NCBI RefSeq assembly: GCF_936933875.1
Contig: NZ_CAKZIK010000084.1
Coordinates: forward strand, 1 to 9,783
Direction: 5' to 3'
DNA: 9,783 nucleotides
From: an uncultured Chryseobacterium sp.
GTDB lineage: Bacteria > Bacteroidota > Bacteroidia > Flavobacteriales > Weeksellaceae
The position numbers and the translations under genes are program-made. Positions 1 through 7,184 of the stretch are shown piece after piece. Numbering within the stretch: the stretch's first letter is position 1; each line of letters begins with the position of its first letter. The notes beneath the pieces were generated by a model. It made no database searches. It was not told the DNA's origin and saw nothing but the letters and a program-made list of their open reading frames with translations.

Positions 1-198
1 TTCATTTGGCATTAAAAAATTTCGATTCTTGTCTTATTTTTTTAATATGTGCATCGTGTAACCTATTTATTTAAATTTCAATTTGATTACCATTTATTTA
101 TGAATTTGTAACAAAAGAAGTTTCAAATTGTGAATGTGTTTGAATAATGTTAAACTTGATTATCGTAATAGAATGACTAGTTTAACAACAATGACCTA

Positions 199-205
199 AG
201 AGGTG
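199..205 (+). promoter_or_regulatory. Strong Shine-Dalgarno-like site
   Basis: The bases AGAGGTG lie five bases before an ATG at 211, the classic spacing for a ribosome binding site that pairs with the 16S rRNA tail. Bacteroidota genes generally lack such sites, and none of the other genes in this window has one. It argues that the true start of the short frame is ATG 211, not the GTG at 205, which is part of this site. It also hints that the flanking DNA is not native to the rest of the window. Confidence 0.5.
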
Positions 206-210
206 TGAAT

Positions 211-396
211 ATGACAAAGCACAGAAAAGGTTCTATTATAGGCCTAATAGGGTTACTTATTATTTTAGTAGCAGCTGGCTTCATTTTTTTCTCAATGATT
301 TCTACATTTTTATCTGTCTTTTTTTACTTTCGGGATTGCATGCGCAAACCAATACACAGATACTTTACAGTAACGATTTGCAGGTTCCGGATGTAG
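211..396 (+). pseudogene. 5' fragment of a small membrane-protein ORF, likely truncated
   Basis: From ATG 211 the frame encodes a basic N-terminus (MTKHRKGS) followed by a strongly hydrophobic stretch (IIGLIGLLIILVAAGFIFF). This fits a single membrane segment with its positive end in the cytoplasm. From about base 300 the same bases code, in another frame, for the signal peptide of the large downstream protein. The residues after about position 31 (to the stop at 394) are therefore probably an out-of-frame read of that gene and not real protein. The Shine-Dalgarno-led start and the composition of the peptide resemble small Firmicutes membrane proteins, which is an inference from style only. 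Alternatives are that this is the real N-terminus of the downstream gene, separated by a one-base deletion in the T-run at 319-325, or a short leader peptide. I do not recognise the family with certainty. Confidence 0.4.
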
Positions 397-3300
397 TGAA
401 TTATTGCCCGGGAGAAAATTTCAGTTTGAAAGTGAATGCTGTCGCGACTTCCACCGGAGATTATACGATTAGTGGTATTACTAGTCCGATTTCAATATTG
501 GGTTCAAGCACTTGGGTGCCATTTTCACAAACAACTACTAGAAGCCATTTCAGTCAATTGCTCAATATACCATTTGAATTTGAATTTTATGGAAAAAAAT
601 ATACCAATTTAGTGGTTGGCTCAAATGGTAGAATTTTACTGGGGAACACTACTGAGGTTGATTTATCTGATTTGCATACTCCTACTTATACAGATAAAGT
701 TCATAATGTAATTCCAACAGATTATATAAAGATTCCGAGTGATATTTATAATGAAATCTATACATATTCAAATCAAAAGAAAAACGTAGCTCAAATTTTC
801 CCCGGTTTTACAGATTTGTATTTTAATAATTCTAATGAGTATAGAAACATCCTGTATGGAAACACAAATTATGAAGGTCATGCAGCATATTATATATCTT
901 TTAAAGGTGTAAGATTAAGTGGTTATAGTCGTCTAGCAAATAGCATTGTTATCTTAGTAAAAGATACCAATCAGATAATTATAAAATATTTTGATAGTGC
1001 CGACAGCGTTACAATTCCTACCGGTTTAATTCAGCAGAATACCATTATGGGAATTCAGAATGAAGATGGAACTTTGGCTAAATGGAGAGGTTTTCCTGAT
1101 TCAAATTCACCTTATAATAATGGAAGATGGACCAATACTCAATCAAATGAAACTCTTTTCACACCTAGCGAATACCTCACTCCAAAAGTAGAGTGGTTCC
1201 AGAATGGTTCTGCAACTGCAATTCAAACAGGAAATACCATTAATTTTTCTCCAACGAACTATTCGGATAAATTGGATGTCAAGATTTCTTTCCTGAACAG
1301 CAGTGGAGTTCAGGTTGGCGCAACGAAAACAAGTTATGTAACGTTTAATCAGATTAAGAAAGTCAATATTTCTGAACCTGTTTTGGGAAGTGGATGTGCT
1401 GCATCTTCAGAAATTCATGTCATCAGTCCGGATCCAAATTTATCGTATGACTGGTTTAATTCCGCGAATCCAACTACACCTTTCGCGACCAACACAACAA
1501 CGGTGAATGTTTCTACGGGTTCTTATTATGCTAAGGCAAAAAGCACTTCGGGAAATTATTGTGGACAGAGTGATACGAAAGTTGTAACCGCAATTCCGGC
1601 AATCCCTGCATTTCTTAATGACGGAAAAACTTTAAGATTCTGCGATGATCTTGGAACTACGTCATCCACTTTTAATTTGCTTACCGTTTCAGGATATTCA
1701 CTTGGGACAACTTATTCTGTAGAGTTTTTAGAAAATGGAAGTGTTATCGCCAATCCAACATTGGGATATAATATCACTTTAACTTCTGGAACACCAAGAA
1801 CATTATCAATCCGAGTTACGGGAACTGCAGGTTGTACGGTGACCGGAACTTTTACGGTTTCTTATCTTTCACTTCCACCCAATGGAAAAGTTTATGATGC
1901 AGATAAATTGTGTTTTGAAATAACCAATTACACCACAGCGGAATTCAAGAATAAATTTTTCCCGACCATCAATTACGATATTAAGTTTTCTACGGACGGA
2001 ATTAATTATAATCTAACCTCTGTCAATCCGAAATTGTATTCTTCGGTTCAGGTTAAAATTAAGCATCTGGATTTTACGTGCGAATCTTTCGGAACTTTGA
2101 ATTTTTCCTATCAACCCGAAGTTACAGCGAATACACCTAATCCAAACGATCCTAATCTGCAGCAGTGTGCAAGTTCTACACAGACTTATAATTTGCCGGC
2201 TTTGTTTAACAGTCAGGTCAATCCTTCTTCCAATGTTACGATAACGTATTACAACTCTTTAGCTGATGCACAAAGCGGAAATAATGCTATCCAGAATCCT
2301 TCGGCTTTCCGAAGTGGAATGGGTTATACAACACTTTATATAAGAGTTGTGGATAATACAACAGGTTGTGTTGCTCAAACTTTTCCTTCAGTAACTTTAC
2401 TGGTTTATTTGAAACCAAAATTAGAGGTTCAGAATCCTATTGTTAAAACCAACTGTGCCGGAAATACTATTTTTGATTTAACTCAAAATATTTCAGCGTT
2501 AACTGATGCACAAGCTCCAACAATTGTTCAGGCAGAATATTATGCAGAAAATAATGTGCTTTTAACGCCGGCTCAAATTTCGAATTACGATGCTTCCGTT
2601 AACGGAAGCAAACCATACATCAAGCTTACTTATAACTCTACGTGTGGAGATATTTTGAGATTTGATTTGAGATACAATCCGAAACCAACGTCTTTAATTA
2701 ATCAAATCCCTATTTGTGGCGAAAAGTCTTATTCTTTAGCAGATTTCAAAGCAAAAGTGGTTGCAAATCCTGCTAACTATACTTTTACAGATACGAGCGG
2801 AAATGCGCTTCCAAATACTTTTACTTGGTCAACGCTTCCATACACTGTAAATTATTATATTACTGATAATTCAACCGATTGTAAATCTGATTTATTGACT
2901 TTGAATTTTGTCGCCGGAAATCCAATTGCGGTTAAAACAACAACAACTGATTTGTCTGGATGTGATACCGATTTTGATGGTAAAATTTCGTTCAATCTAG
3001 ATTTTCAAAAAACTGTTTTCACAAACGATACTTCTGCAACTTTTAAGTATTTTAAAGACAGTGCCTTAACGCAAAGCATTTCATCAAATTACACCAATGA
3101 AACGGCTTTTAATCAAACAGTTTATGCGCAGGTAACAAGTACAGGTTTTTGTCCTACTGTTGTTCAGATTAATCTCAAAGTGAATGTTCCTACAAAATCT
3201 ACAACGCTTCAGGATAAATATCTCATCTGTTTTGGAGAACAGGTTTTGGTAGATGCAGGTACTGAAAATGTTTCTTGGGAGTGGAGTAATGGCGGAAATT

Positions 3301-3899
3301 CTCAGACTAAAATTTTCACTGCAGCCGGAAGTTATTCGGTGAAACTGACGAATGCAAACGGTTGTTCTTATACGCATAATTTTGTGATTTCAGCAGAAAA
3401 TCAACCTGTAATTGAGCAGATTAATCAAACCAATGAAAAAATTGAAGTCATTGCTTCCGGAGGAGTTCAGCCTTATGAATATTCGTTTGATGGAGGTTTA
3501 ACATGGCAAACTTCCAATATTTTAGCAAATCCAACTTTGCCGGAATATCATATTCAGGTTCGCTCCACTGTTTCTCCTGGCTATTATTGTTTAGGAGAAA
3601 TAAAATCGATCTATACCATAACGGTTAACAATGTTATCACGCCAAATGGAGATGGATACAATGATTATTGGACTATCGCAAATCTTGATAAGATGGAAAA
3701 TGTTCAGATTGTGATTACCGACCGTTATGGAAAATCGGTTTTCAATACAGCGGATAAAAATAATCTGCTTTGGGACGGGAAAATTCAGGGAAGACCTTTA
3801 CCAACTGCATCATATTGGTATGTTGTAAAATGGTTTGATTCTTCAACCAATAAAAACGAAATCCGCAACGGCTGGATTTTACTAAAAAACCGGGATTAA
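336..3899 (+). CDS. Giant cell-surface protein with T9SS type B sorting domain, start codon missing
   Basis: A secreted, probably surface-anchored multidomain protein, about 1187 residues from TTG 336 (numbering used here). The frame is open from 195. Codons 300-344 spell a signal-peptide core, FYIFICLFLLSGLHA, with cleavage before the Gln at 345, but there is no ATG, GTG or TTG in frame between 195 and 336. TTG 336 itself would leave no signal peptide, so the true 5' end is lost or frameshifted. Residues about 76-100 (FEFEFYGKKYTNLVVGSNG) resemble the N-terminal beta-sandwich common in such proteins. Seven to eight Ig-like units follow, each opening with a Cys (354, 436, 526, 611, 707, 794, 876, 965). 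A SprB-repeat-like stretch GGVQPYEYSFDGG lies at 1042-1054. Residues 1097-1187 match the gliding-motility-associated C-terminal domain: VITPNGDGYND, then a Trp/Tyr-rich end finishing in LLKNRD. By family knowledge such proteins cross the inner membrane by Sec and the outer membrane by T9SS. An adhesin role is inference; no enzymatic motif is visible. Confidence 0.85.
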   Translation: MHAQTNTQILYSNDLQVPDVVNYCPGENFSLKVNAVATSTGDYTISGITSPISILGSSTWVPFSQTTTRSHFSQLLNIPFEFEFYGKKYTNLVVGSNGRILLGNTTEVDLSDLHTPTYTDKVHNVIPTDYIKIPSDIYNEIYTYSNQKKNVAQIFPGFTDLYFNNSNEYRNILYGNTNYEGHAAYYISFKGVRLSGYSRLANSIVILVKDTNQIIIKYFDSADSVTIPTGLIQQNTIMGIQNEDGTLAKWRGFPDSNSPYNNGRWTNTQSNETLFTPSEYLTPKVEWFQNGSATAIQTGNTINFSPTNYSDKLDVKISFLNSSGVQVGATKTSYVTFNQIKKVNISEPVLGSGCAASSEIHVISPDPNLSYDWFNSANPTTPFATNTTTVNVSTGSYYAKAKSTSGNYCGQSDTKVVTAIPAIPAFLNDGKTLRFCDDLGTTSSTFNLLTVSGYSLGTTYSVEFLENGSVIANPTLGYNITLTSGTPRTLSIRVTGTAGCTVTGTFTVSYLSLPPNGKVYDADKLCFEITNYTTAEFKNKFFPTINYDIKFSTDGINYNLTSVNPKLYSSVQVKIKHLDFTCESFGTLNFSYQPEVTANTPNPNDPNLQQCASSTQTYNLPALFNSQVNPSSNVTITYYNSLADAQSGNNAIQNPSAFRSGMGYTTLYIRVVDNTTGCVAQTFPSVTLLVYLKPKLEVQNPIVKTNCAGNTIFDLTQNISALTDAQAPTIVQAEYYAENNVLLTPAQISNYDASVNGSKPYIKLTYNSTCGDILRFDLRYNPKPTSLINQIPICGEKSYSLADFKAKVVANPANYTFTDTSGNALPNTFTWSTLPYTVNYYITDNSTDCKSDLLTLNFVAGNPIAVKTTTTDLSGCDTDFDGKISFNLDFQKTVFTNDTSATFKYFKDSALTQSISSNYTNETAFNQTVYAQVTSTGFCPTVVQINLKVNVPTKSTTLQDKYLICFGEQVLVDAGTENVSWEWSNGGNSQTKIFTAAGSYSVKLTNANGCSYTHNFVISAENQPVIEQINQTNEKIEVIASGGVQPYEYSFDGGLTWQTSNILANPTLPEYHIQVRSTVSPGYYCLGEIKSIYTITVNNVITPNGDGYNDYWTIANLDKMENVQIVITDRYGKSVFNTADKNNLLWDGKIQGRPLPTASYWYVVKWFDSSTNKNEIRNGWILLKNRD

Positions 3900-3963
3900 A
3901 ACCGAAGATTTTCTGATTCCTAATCTCTACAATCTAAAGCCTTAAGATTAACAAACTTTAACG

Positions 3964-3972
3964 TTATCCACA
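3964..3972 (+). promoter_or_regulatory. DnaA-box consensus 9-mer
   Basis: TTATCCACA is an exact match to the canonical DnaA box. Weaker, reverse-oriented look-alikes follow at 4032-4040 (ATGTGGAAA) and around 4048-4056 (GTGGGAAAA). A single exact box can arise by chance in AT-rich DNA, but here it sits at the edge of a nested inverted repeat in a non-coding gap. Possible roles are part of a replication origin, a DnaA-responsive promoter, or coincidence. Confidence 0.35.
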
Positions 3973-4038
3973 TTTCCGCAACAACGAAAAAACTTGTCTG
4001 TACAATATCTTTTATCTATTTTCGTTGATTAAATGTGG
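3968..4038. repeat. Nested inverted repeat in intergenic region
   Basis: The outer arms CCACATTT (3968-3975) and AAATGTGG (4031-4038) are perfect complements. Inside them CAACGAAAA (3982-3990) pairs perfectly with TTTTCGTTG (4019-4027). The loop is 28 bases, and the arms are separated by 6 and 3 unpaired bases. The left outer arm overlaps the DnaA-box 9-mer. The structure lies within the 199-base gap before the TPR gene and is not followed by a T-run, so it is not a standard terminator. It may form a cruciform or mRNA hairpin, or present paired protein-binding half-sites around the possible promoter at 3994-4024. Confidence 0.65.
3994..4024 (+). promoter_or_regulatory. Possible Bacteroidota-type promoter for the TPR gene
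   Basis: TTG at 3994-3996, then 20 bases, then TATTTTCG at 4017-4024, which differs at one position from the flavobacterial -7 element TAnnTTTG. Transcription would start near 4031, about 68 bases before ATG 4099. The element lies inside the nested inverted repeat, so hairpin formation or a bound protein could control it. Support is moderate to weak because of the mismatch. Confidence 0.3.
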
Positions 4039-4040
4039 AA

Positions 4041-4070
4041 AGCGTTTGTGGGAAAATCCATGGAAACGCT
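4041..4070. repeat. Second inverted repeat, leader of the TPR gene
   Basis: AGCGTTT (4041-4047) pairs perfectly with AAACGCT (4064-4070) around a 16-base loop. Within the loop TGG (4049-4051) and CCA (4058-4060) can extend the stem. It ends 28 bases before the TPR gene's ATG, in what would be its 5' untranslated leader, so it could influence translation or mRNA stability. There is no T-run after it. Confidence 0.5.
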
Positions 4071-4098
4071 CCAGTAATTTCTCAAAACGAAAAACTGA

Positions 4099-7059
4099 AT
4101 GAATTCCAGAAAAATTTTTATTGCAGCAGCAATATTTTACTACGGATTTACAGAAGCTCAACAATCTTCTTACTTTAACGACCGCGAAAATTACCGATAC
4201 CAACTTGCCGAAAATCTTTATCAAACCAAGATTTATAATGCCTCTCAGTACGAATATGCACGACAGTATTTTTACAACGAATCGCTGTCGGCTTCCCGAA
4301 AAGAAGCCTCGCAGTTTTTTGATAATGTTATTGGCGTAATTCTTCGTAAAAATCATGCAGAACAAGGGTTGGAAGCTTTCATGAAAGAATATCCGAATTC
4401 GGCCTATTTTGCACAGGCTAATCTTCCTTTGGCAGATTATTATTTGGCTGAGAAAGATTTTGAAAAGGCTTTGGAAACTTTGAAAAAAGTGAATCAATAC
4501 CAACTTTCAAGAGAGGAAAATACGCAGTACATCATGAAGTTGGGTTATGCAAAATTCATGACCGGAGATTCGAAAGGGGCGATTGAAGCGTTGGAAGAAG
4601 CCTATAAAAATACGGATAGCGAAGACAAAAATGACATCGCTTATATGTTGGGACATTTGTATTATGCGGACGGACAAAATGAAAAAGCCTTCTCATTTTT
4701 TGACCAAATTAAGGATAATGAAAAGTTTGCAGGAGTAGTAAAACCTTATTACGTACAGCTGTATTTCAACGAGAAAAATTATGATAAGGCTATCGAAGAA
4801 GGAAATTCTTTGTTGAATGAATCTATTTCTGATGATTACAGAGCGGAGGTTCATAAAATTATCGGTGAAAGTTATTTCATGAAAGGCGATTACGATTCGG
4901 CTTATCCACATTTGAAAAACTATCTTGATAATCAGCAAAATCCTTCTGAAAGCGATTTGTACGAAATGGGATTTGTTGCTGCACAGTTGAAGAAGCATGA
5001 TGAAGCGGTTTCTTATTACAATCAGCTCGTGAATTCCAATTCTGCATTAGCGCAGAATGCCTATTATCAGCTTGGAAATTCTTATTTGGAAACCGGGAAA
5101 AAACAGGAAGCTTTAGCCGCTTTCCGTTCTGCGTATCAAATGAATTACGATAAAAAAGTTCAGCAATTGGCTCATGTTCAATATGCAAAACTGAGTTACG
5201 ATATCGGAAACCCCTTCGAATCTGCTCCGAAAGTCATTCAAAGTTATATCGACAGATATCCTACAAGTGCGGAAACTGCTGAAATGAAAAGGCTTTTGGT
5301 GAAATCTTATCTGTATTCGGGAGATTACAAAGGAACTTTGGCTGCAATTGACAAAATGCCGGATTCAACACCGGAAACCGATAAAATCGATCAGGAAGTG
5401 TCTTTCCTTTTGGGAACGGAAGAATTTAACAAAGGAAATTTTGATAACGCTGAAAAGTATTTCATGCGAAGTTTGGAATTCAATATCAATAAAGAATTCA
5501 ACACAAGAGCAACATATTGGTTAGCTCAAACGTATTATCAAAAAGGAAATTATCCATCTGCAATTACCCGCTACGAAAGACTTCTGAATGAATCTTTCCC
5601 GGAAAAGCAGCAGCTTCCTTACGATTTGGGTTATGCTTATTTCAAATCGAAAAATTTCGACAAAGCAAAACAGTATTTCGAACAGTACCTGAAAAATCCG
5701 AAAGACGAGTTTAAAAGCGATGCCGAACTTCGTTTAGCAGACACGTATTACGCGAACAATAATCTGAATGAAGCCATTGCAATCTACGATAAAGCCGACA
5801 ACGCAGATGATTACACGTTGTTCCAAAAATCGATGGCGCTTGGTTTTAAAGGAGATACCGAAGCGAAAATTTCAGGGTTGAAAAACCTGATTTCAAAATA
5901 TCCAAATTCGGAATATGAAGACGATGCAAATTACGAAATAGGAACTGCTTATGCAGCTCAGGACGATTTTGCTACTTCTAATGATTATTTCGGAAGAGTG
6001 ATTAAATCCAGCACAGATAAAGATTTGGTTGCGAATGCACAGATTTACAGAGCGCAGAATTATATTGATTTAAATCAGCACGACAAGGCGCTTGCAGAGT
6101 TGAAAACGCTCGGAAATCAGTATAAAAATACGGCTTATGCAGCGAAAATTGTTCAGGCAGCGCGTCCAATTTATGTAAAGAATGGTGATGTTGCCGGTTA
6201 CGAAAGTTTTGCTAGAAGTTTAGGCGTGAAAGTGGATGCTTCCGAAATTGATGAAATCAATTTAACAACGGCGAAAAATTATTACGCGAGCAAAGACTAT
6301 AAAAAAGCGATTCCGCTTTACGAAAAATATTTAACGCAGAATCCTTCCGGAGACGGTTTGTATCAGGCGCAATATGAATTAGGAGAAAGTTATTATCAAA
6401 CCCAAAATTCAACAAAAGCTTTGGTGATTTTACAGGAAGTGGCCAATGTTCAGAATGATTATCAAGAAGATGCGCAGACGAGAATTGCACAGATCTATTT
6501 GAATCAGAACAATCCGGCACAAGCAAAAACATATTTGGAAAGTTTAGCCAATTCTTCCACGGAAAGCGTGAAAAACTTTGCCAACCTCGAGTTGATGAAG
6601 ATTTATGCTGATGAAAAGAACTTCGCTCAGGCTGAAAAATATGCAGATTTAGTCGCTAAAAATTCAAAAAATCCGGCTGCAGTCATAGAACAGGCAAAAG
6701 TAATCCGCGCAAGAAGTTTGATGAACAGCGAAAGAGACAACGATGCGAAAACTGCTTACGCCGCTTTGGAAAAATCAACTAATACAGAAGTTGCAGCAGA
6801 AGCTTTGTTTGCAAAAGCCTACTATCAAAACAAGGCAAAAGCATTCAAATCTTCCAATGAAACCATCTTCAAGTTGGCTAACAATTACGCCTCTGAAGAA
6901 TATTGGGGAGCAAAAGCTTTGGTAGTGATGGCGAAAAATTATTTGGCTTTAAAAGATAATTATCAGGCAAGTTACACCGTTGACCAGGTTATTGCAAATT
7001 ATCAGGACTTCCCGGATGTTGTTGCAGAAGCAAAAGAAGTGAAGAAGCAGATTAAATAA
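4099..7059 (+). CDS. Large periplasmic tetratricopeptide-repeat protein
   Basis: A 986-residue exported helical-repeat protein. ATG 4099 gives a good signal peptide (basic SRK at 3-5, hydrophobic core, cleavage likely after EA at 19-20, before QQ), which supports this start. From about residue 109 to the C-terminus the chain is a near-continuous array of roughly 20 or more 34-residue TPR units. Clear examples are LPLADYYLAEKDFEKALETL (from 109), YWLAQTYYQKGNYPSAITRY (from 473), and LGYAYFKSKNFDKAKQYFEQ. They show the usual L-G-Y...A...A pattern. No membrane anchor after the signal peptide, no lipobox Cys and no enzyme domain are visible. TPR superhelices act as protein-binding scaffolds, and in this location the likely partners are periplasmic or outer-membrane proteins. 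The next gene, 125 bases on in the same direction, encodes an outer-membrane barrel, so a shared transcript and complex are plausible (inference). Some individual repeats resemble those of BamD- or YbgF-type proteins, but the protein is far longer. Exact function is unknown. Confidence 0.9.
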   Translation: MNSRKIFIAAAIFYYGFTEAQQSSYFNDRENYRYQLAENLYQTKIYNASQYEYARQYFYNESLSASRKEASQFFDNVIGVILRKNHAEQGLEAFMKEYPNSAYFAQANLPLADYYLAEKDFEKALETLKKVNQYQLSREENTQYIMKLGYAKFMTGDSKGAIEALEEAYKNTDSEDKNDIAYMLGHLYYADGQNEKAFSFFDQIKDNEKFAGVVKPYYVQLYFNEKNYDKAIEEGNSLLNESISDDYRAEVHKIIGESYFMKGDYDSAYPHLKNYLDNQQNPSESDLYEMGFVAAQLKKHDEAVSYYNQLVNSNSALAQNAYYQLGNSYLETGKKQEALAAFRSAYQMNYDKKVQQLAHVQYAKLSYDIGNPFESAPKVIQSYIDRYPTSAETAEMKRLLVKSYLYSGDYKGTLAAIDKMPDSTPETDKIDQEVSFLLGTEEFNKGNFDNAEKYFMRSLEFNINKEFNTRATYWLAQTYYQKGNYPSAITRYERLLNESFPEKQQLPYDLGYAYFKSKNFDKAKQYFEQYLKNPKDEFKSDAELRLADTYYANNNLNEAIAIYDKADNADDYTLFQKSMALGFKGDTEAKISGLKNLISKYPNSEYEDDANYEIGTAYAAQDDFATSNDYFGRVIKSSTDKDLVANAQIYRAQNYIDLNQHDKALAELKTLGNQYKNTAYAAKIVQAARPIYVKNGDVAGYESFARSLGVKVDASEIDEINLTTAKNYYASKDYKKAIPLYEKYLTQNPSGDGLYQAQYELGESYYQTQNSTKALVILQEVANVQNDYQEDAQTRIAQIYLNQNNPAQAKTYLESLANSSTESVKNFANLELMKIYADEKNFAQAEKYADLVAKNSKNPAAVIEQAKVIRARSLMNSERDNDAKTAYAALEKSTNTEVAAEALFAKAYYQNKAKAFKSSNETIFKLANNYASEEYWGAKALVVMAKNYLALKDNYQASYTVDQVIANYQDFPDVVAEAKEVKKQIK

Positions 7060-7071
7060 TTTGGAAATTTT

Positions 7072-7101
7072 TCCATTTTGAAAATTTGAAAATGGATTTT
7101 T
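7072..7101 (+). terminator. Weak hairpin plus T-run between TPR and barrel genes (attenuator-like)
   Basis: TCCATTTT (7072-7079) and AAAATGGA (7089-7096) form a perfect 8-bp stem with a 9-base loop, followed by five T (7097-7101). The stem is AT-rich, so it would be a leaky terminator or attenuator. It starts 12 bases after the TPR stop and could lower expression of the downstream barrel gene relative to the TPR gene. Confidence 0.35.
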
Positions 7102-7109
7102 CAATTGTA

Positions 7110-7131
7110 GAGACGCCATTTATCGCGTGTC
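7110..7131. repeat. Decayed palindromic element
   Basis: GAGACGCCA (7110-7118), TTTA, then TCGCGTGTC (7123-7131) form an imperfect palindrome with seven of nine pairs matched. It is unusually GC-rich for this intergenic region. It resembles the short interspersed palindrome of the form GAGACGCGA-TTTA-TCGCGTCTC that I recall from Bacteroidota and other genomes; this link is from memory and unverified. If correct, it is a worn copy of a REP- or MITE-like repeat. Confidence 0.4.
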
Positions 7132-7184
7132 ACGTACACAAAAAAGATTTTAAAGCCAAACGGCGAACAAATAAAACAGAATTT

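Noticed and set aside
205..210. GTG 205 as the start of the short upstream frame
   Set aside because: It overlaps the Shine-Dalgarno that serves ATG 211, so it cannot be the main start.
3921..3950. TAATCT/AGATTA inverted repeat as terminator of the T9SS gene
   Set aside because: Only six pairs, a long loop and no T-run; no convincing terminator follows that gene.
7086..7184. In-frame 33-residue extension of the barrel gene (TTG 7086 or ATG 7092)
   Set aside because: It would place polar, basic residues before a clean signal peptide, and it spans a hairpin and a palindromic repeat; ATG 7185 fits better.
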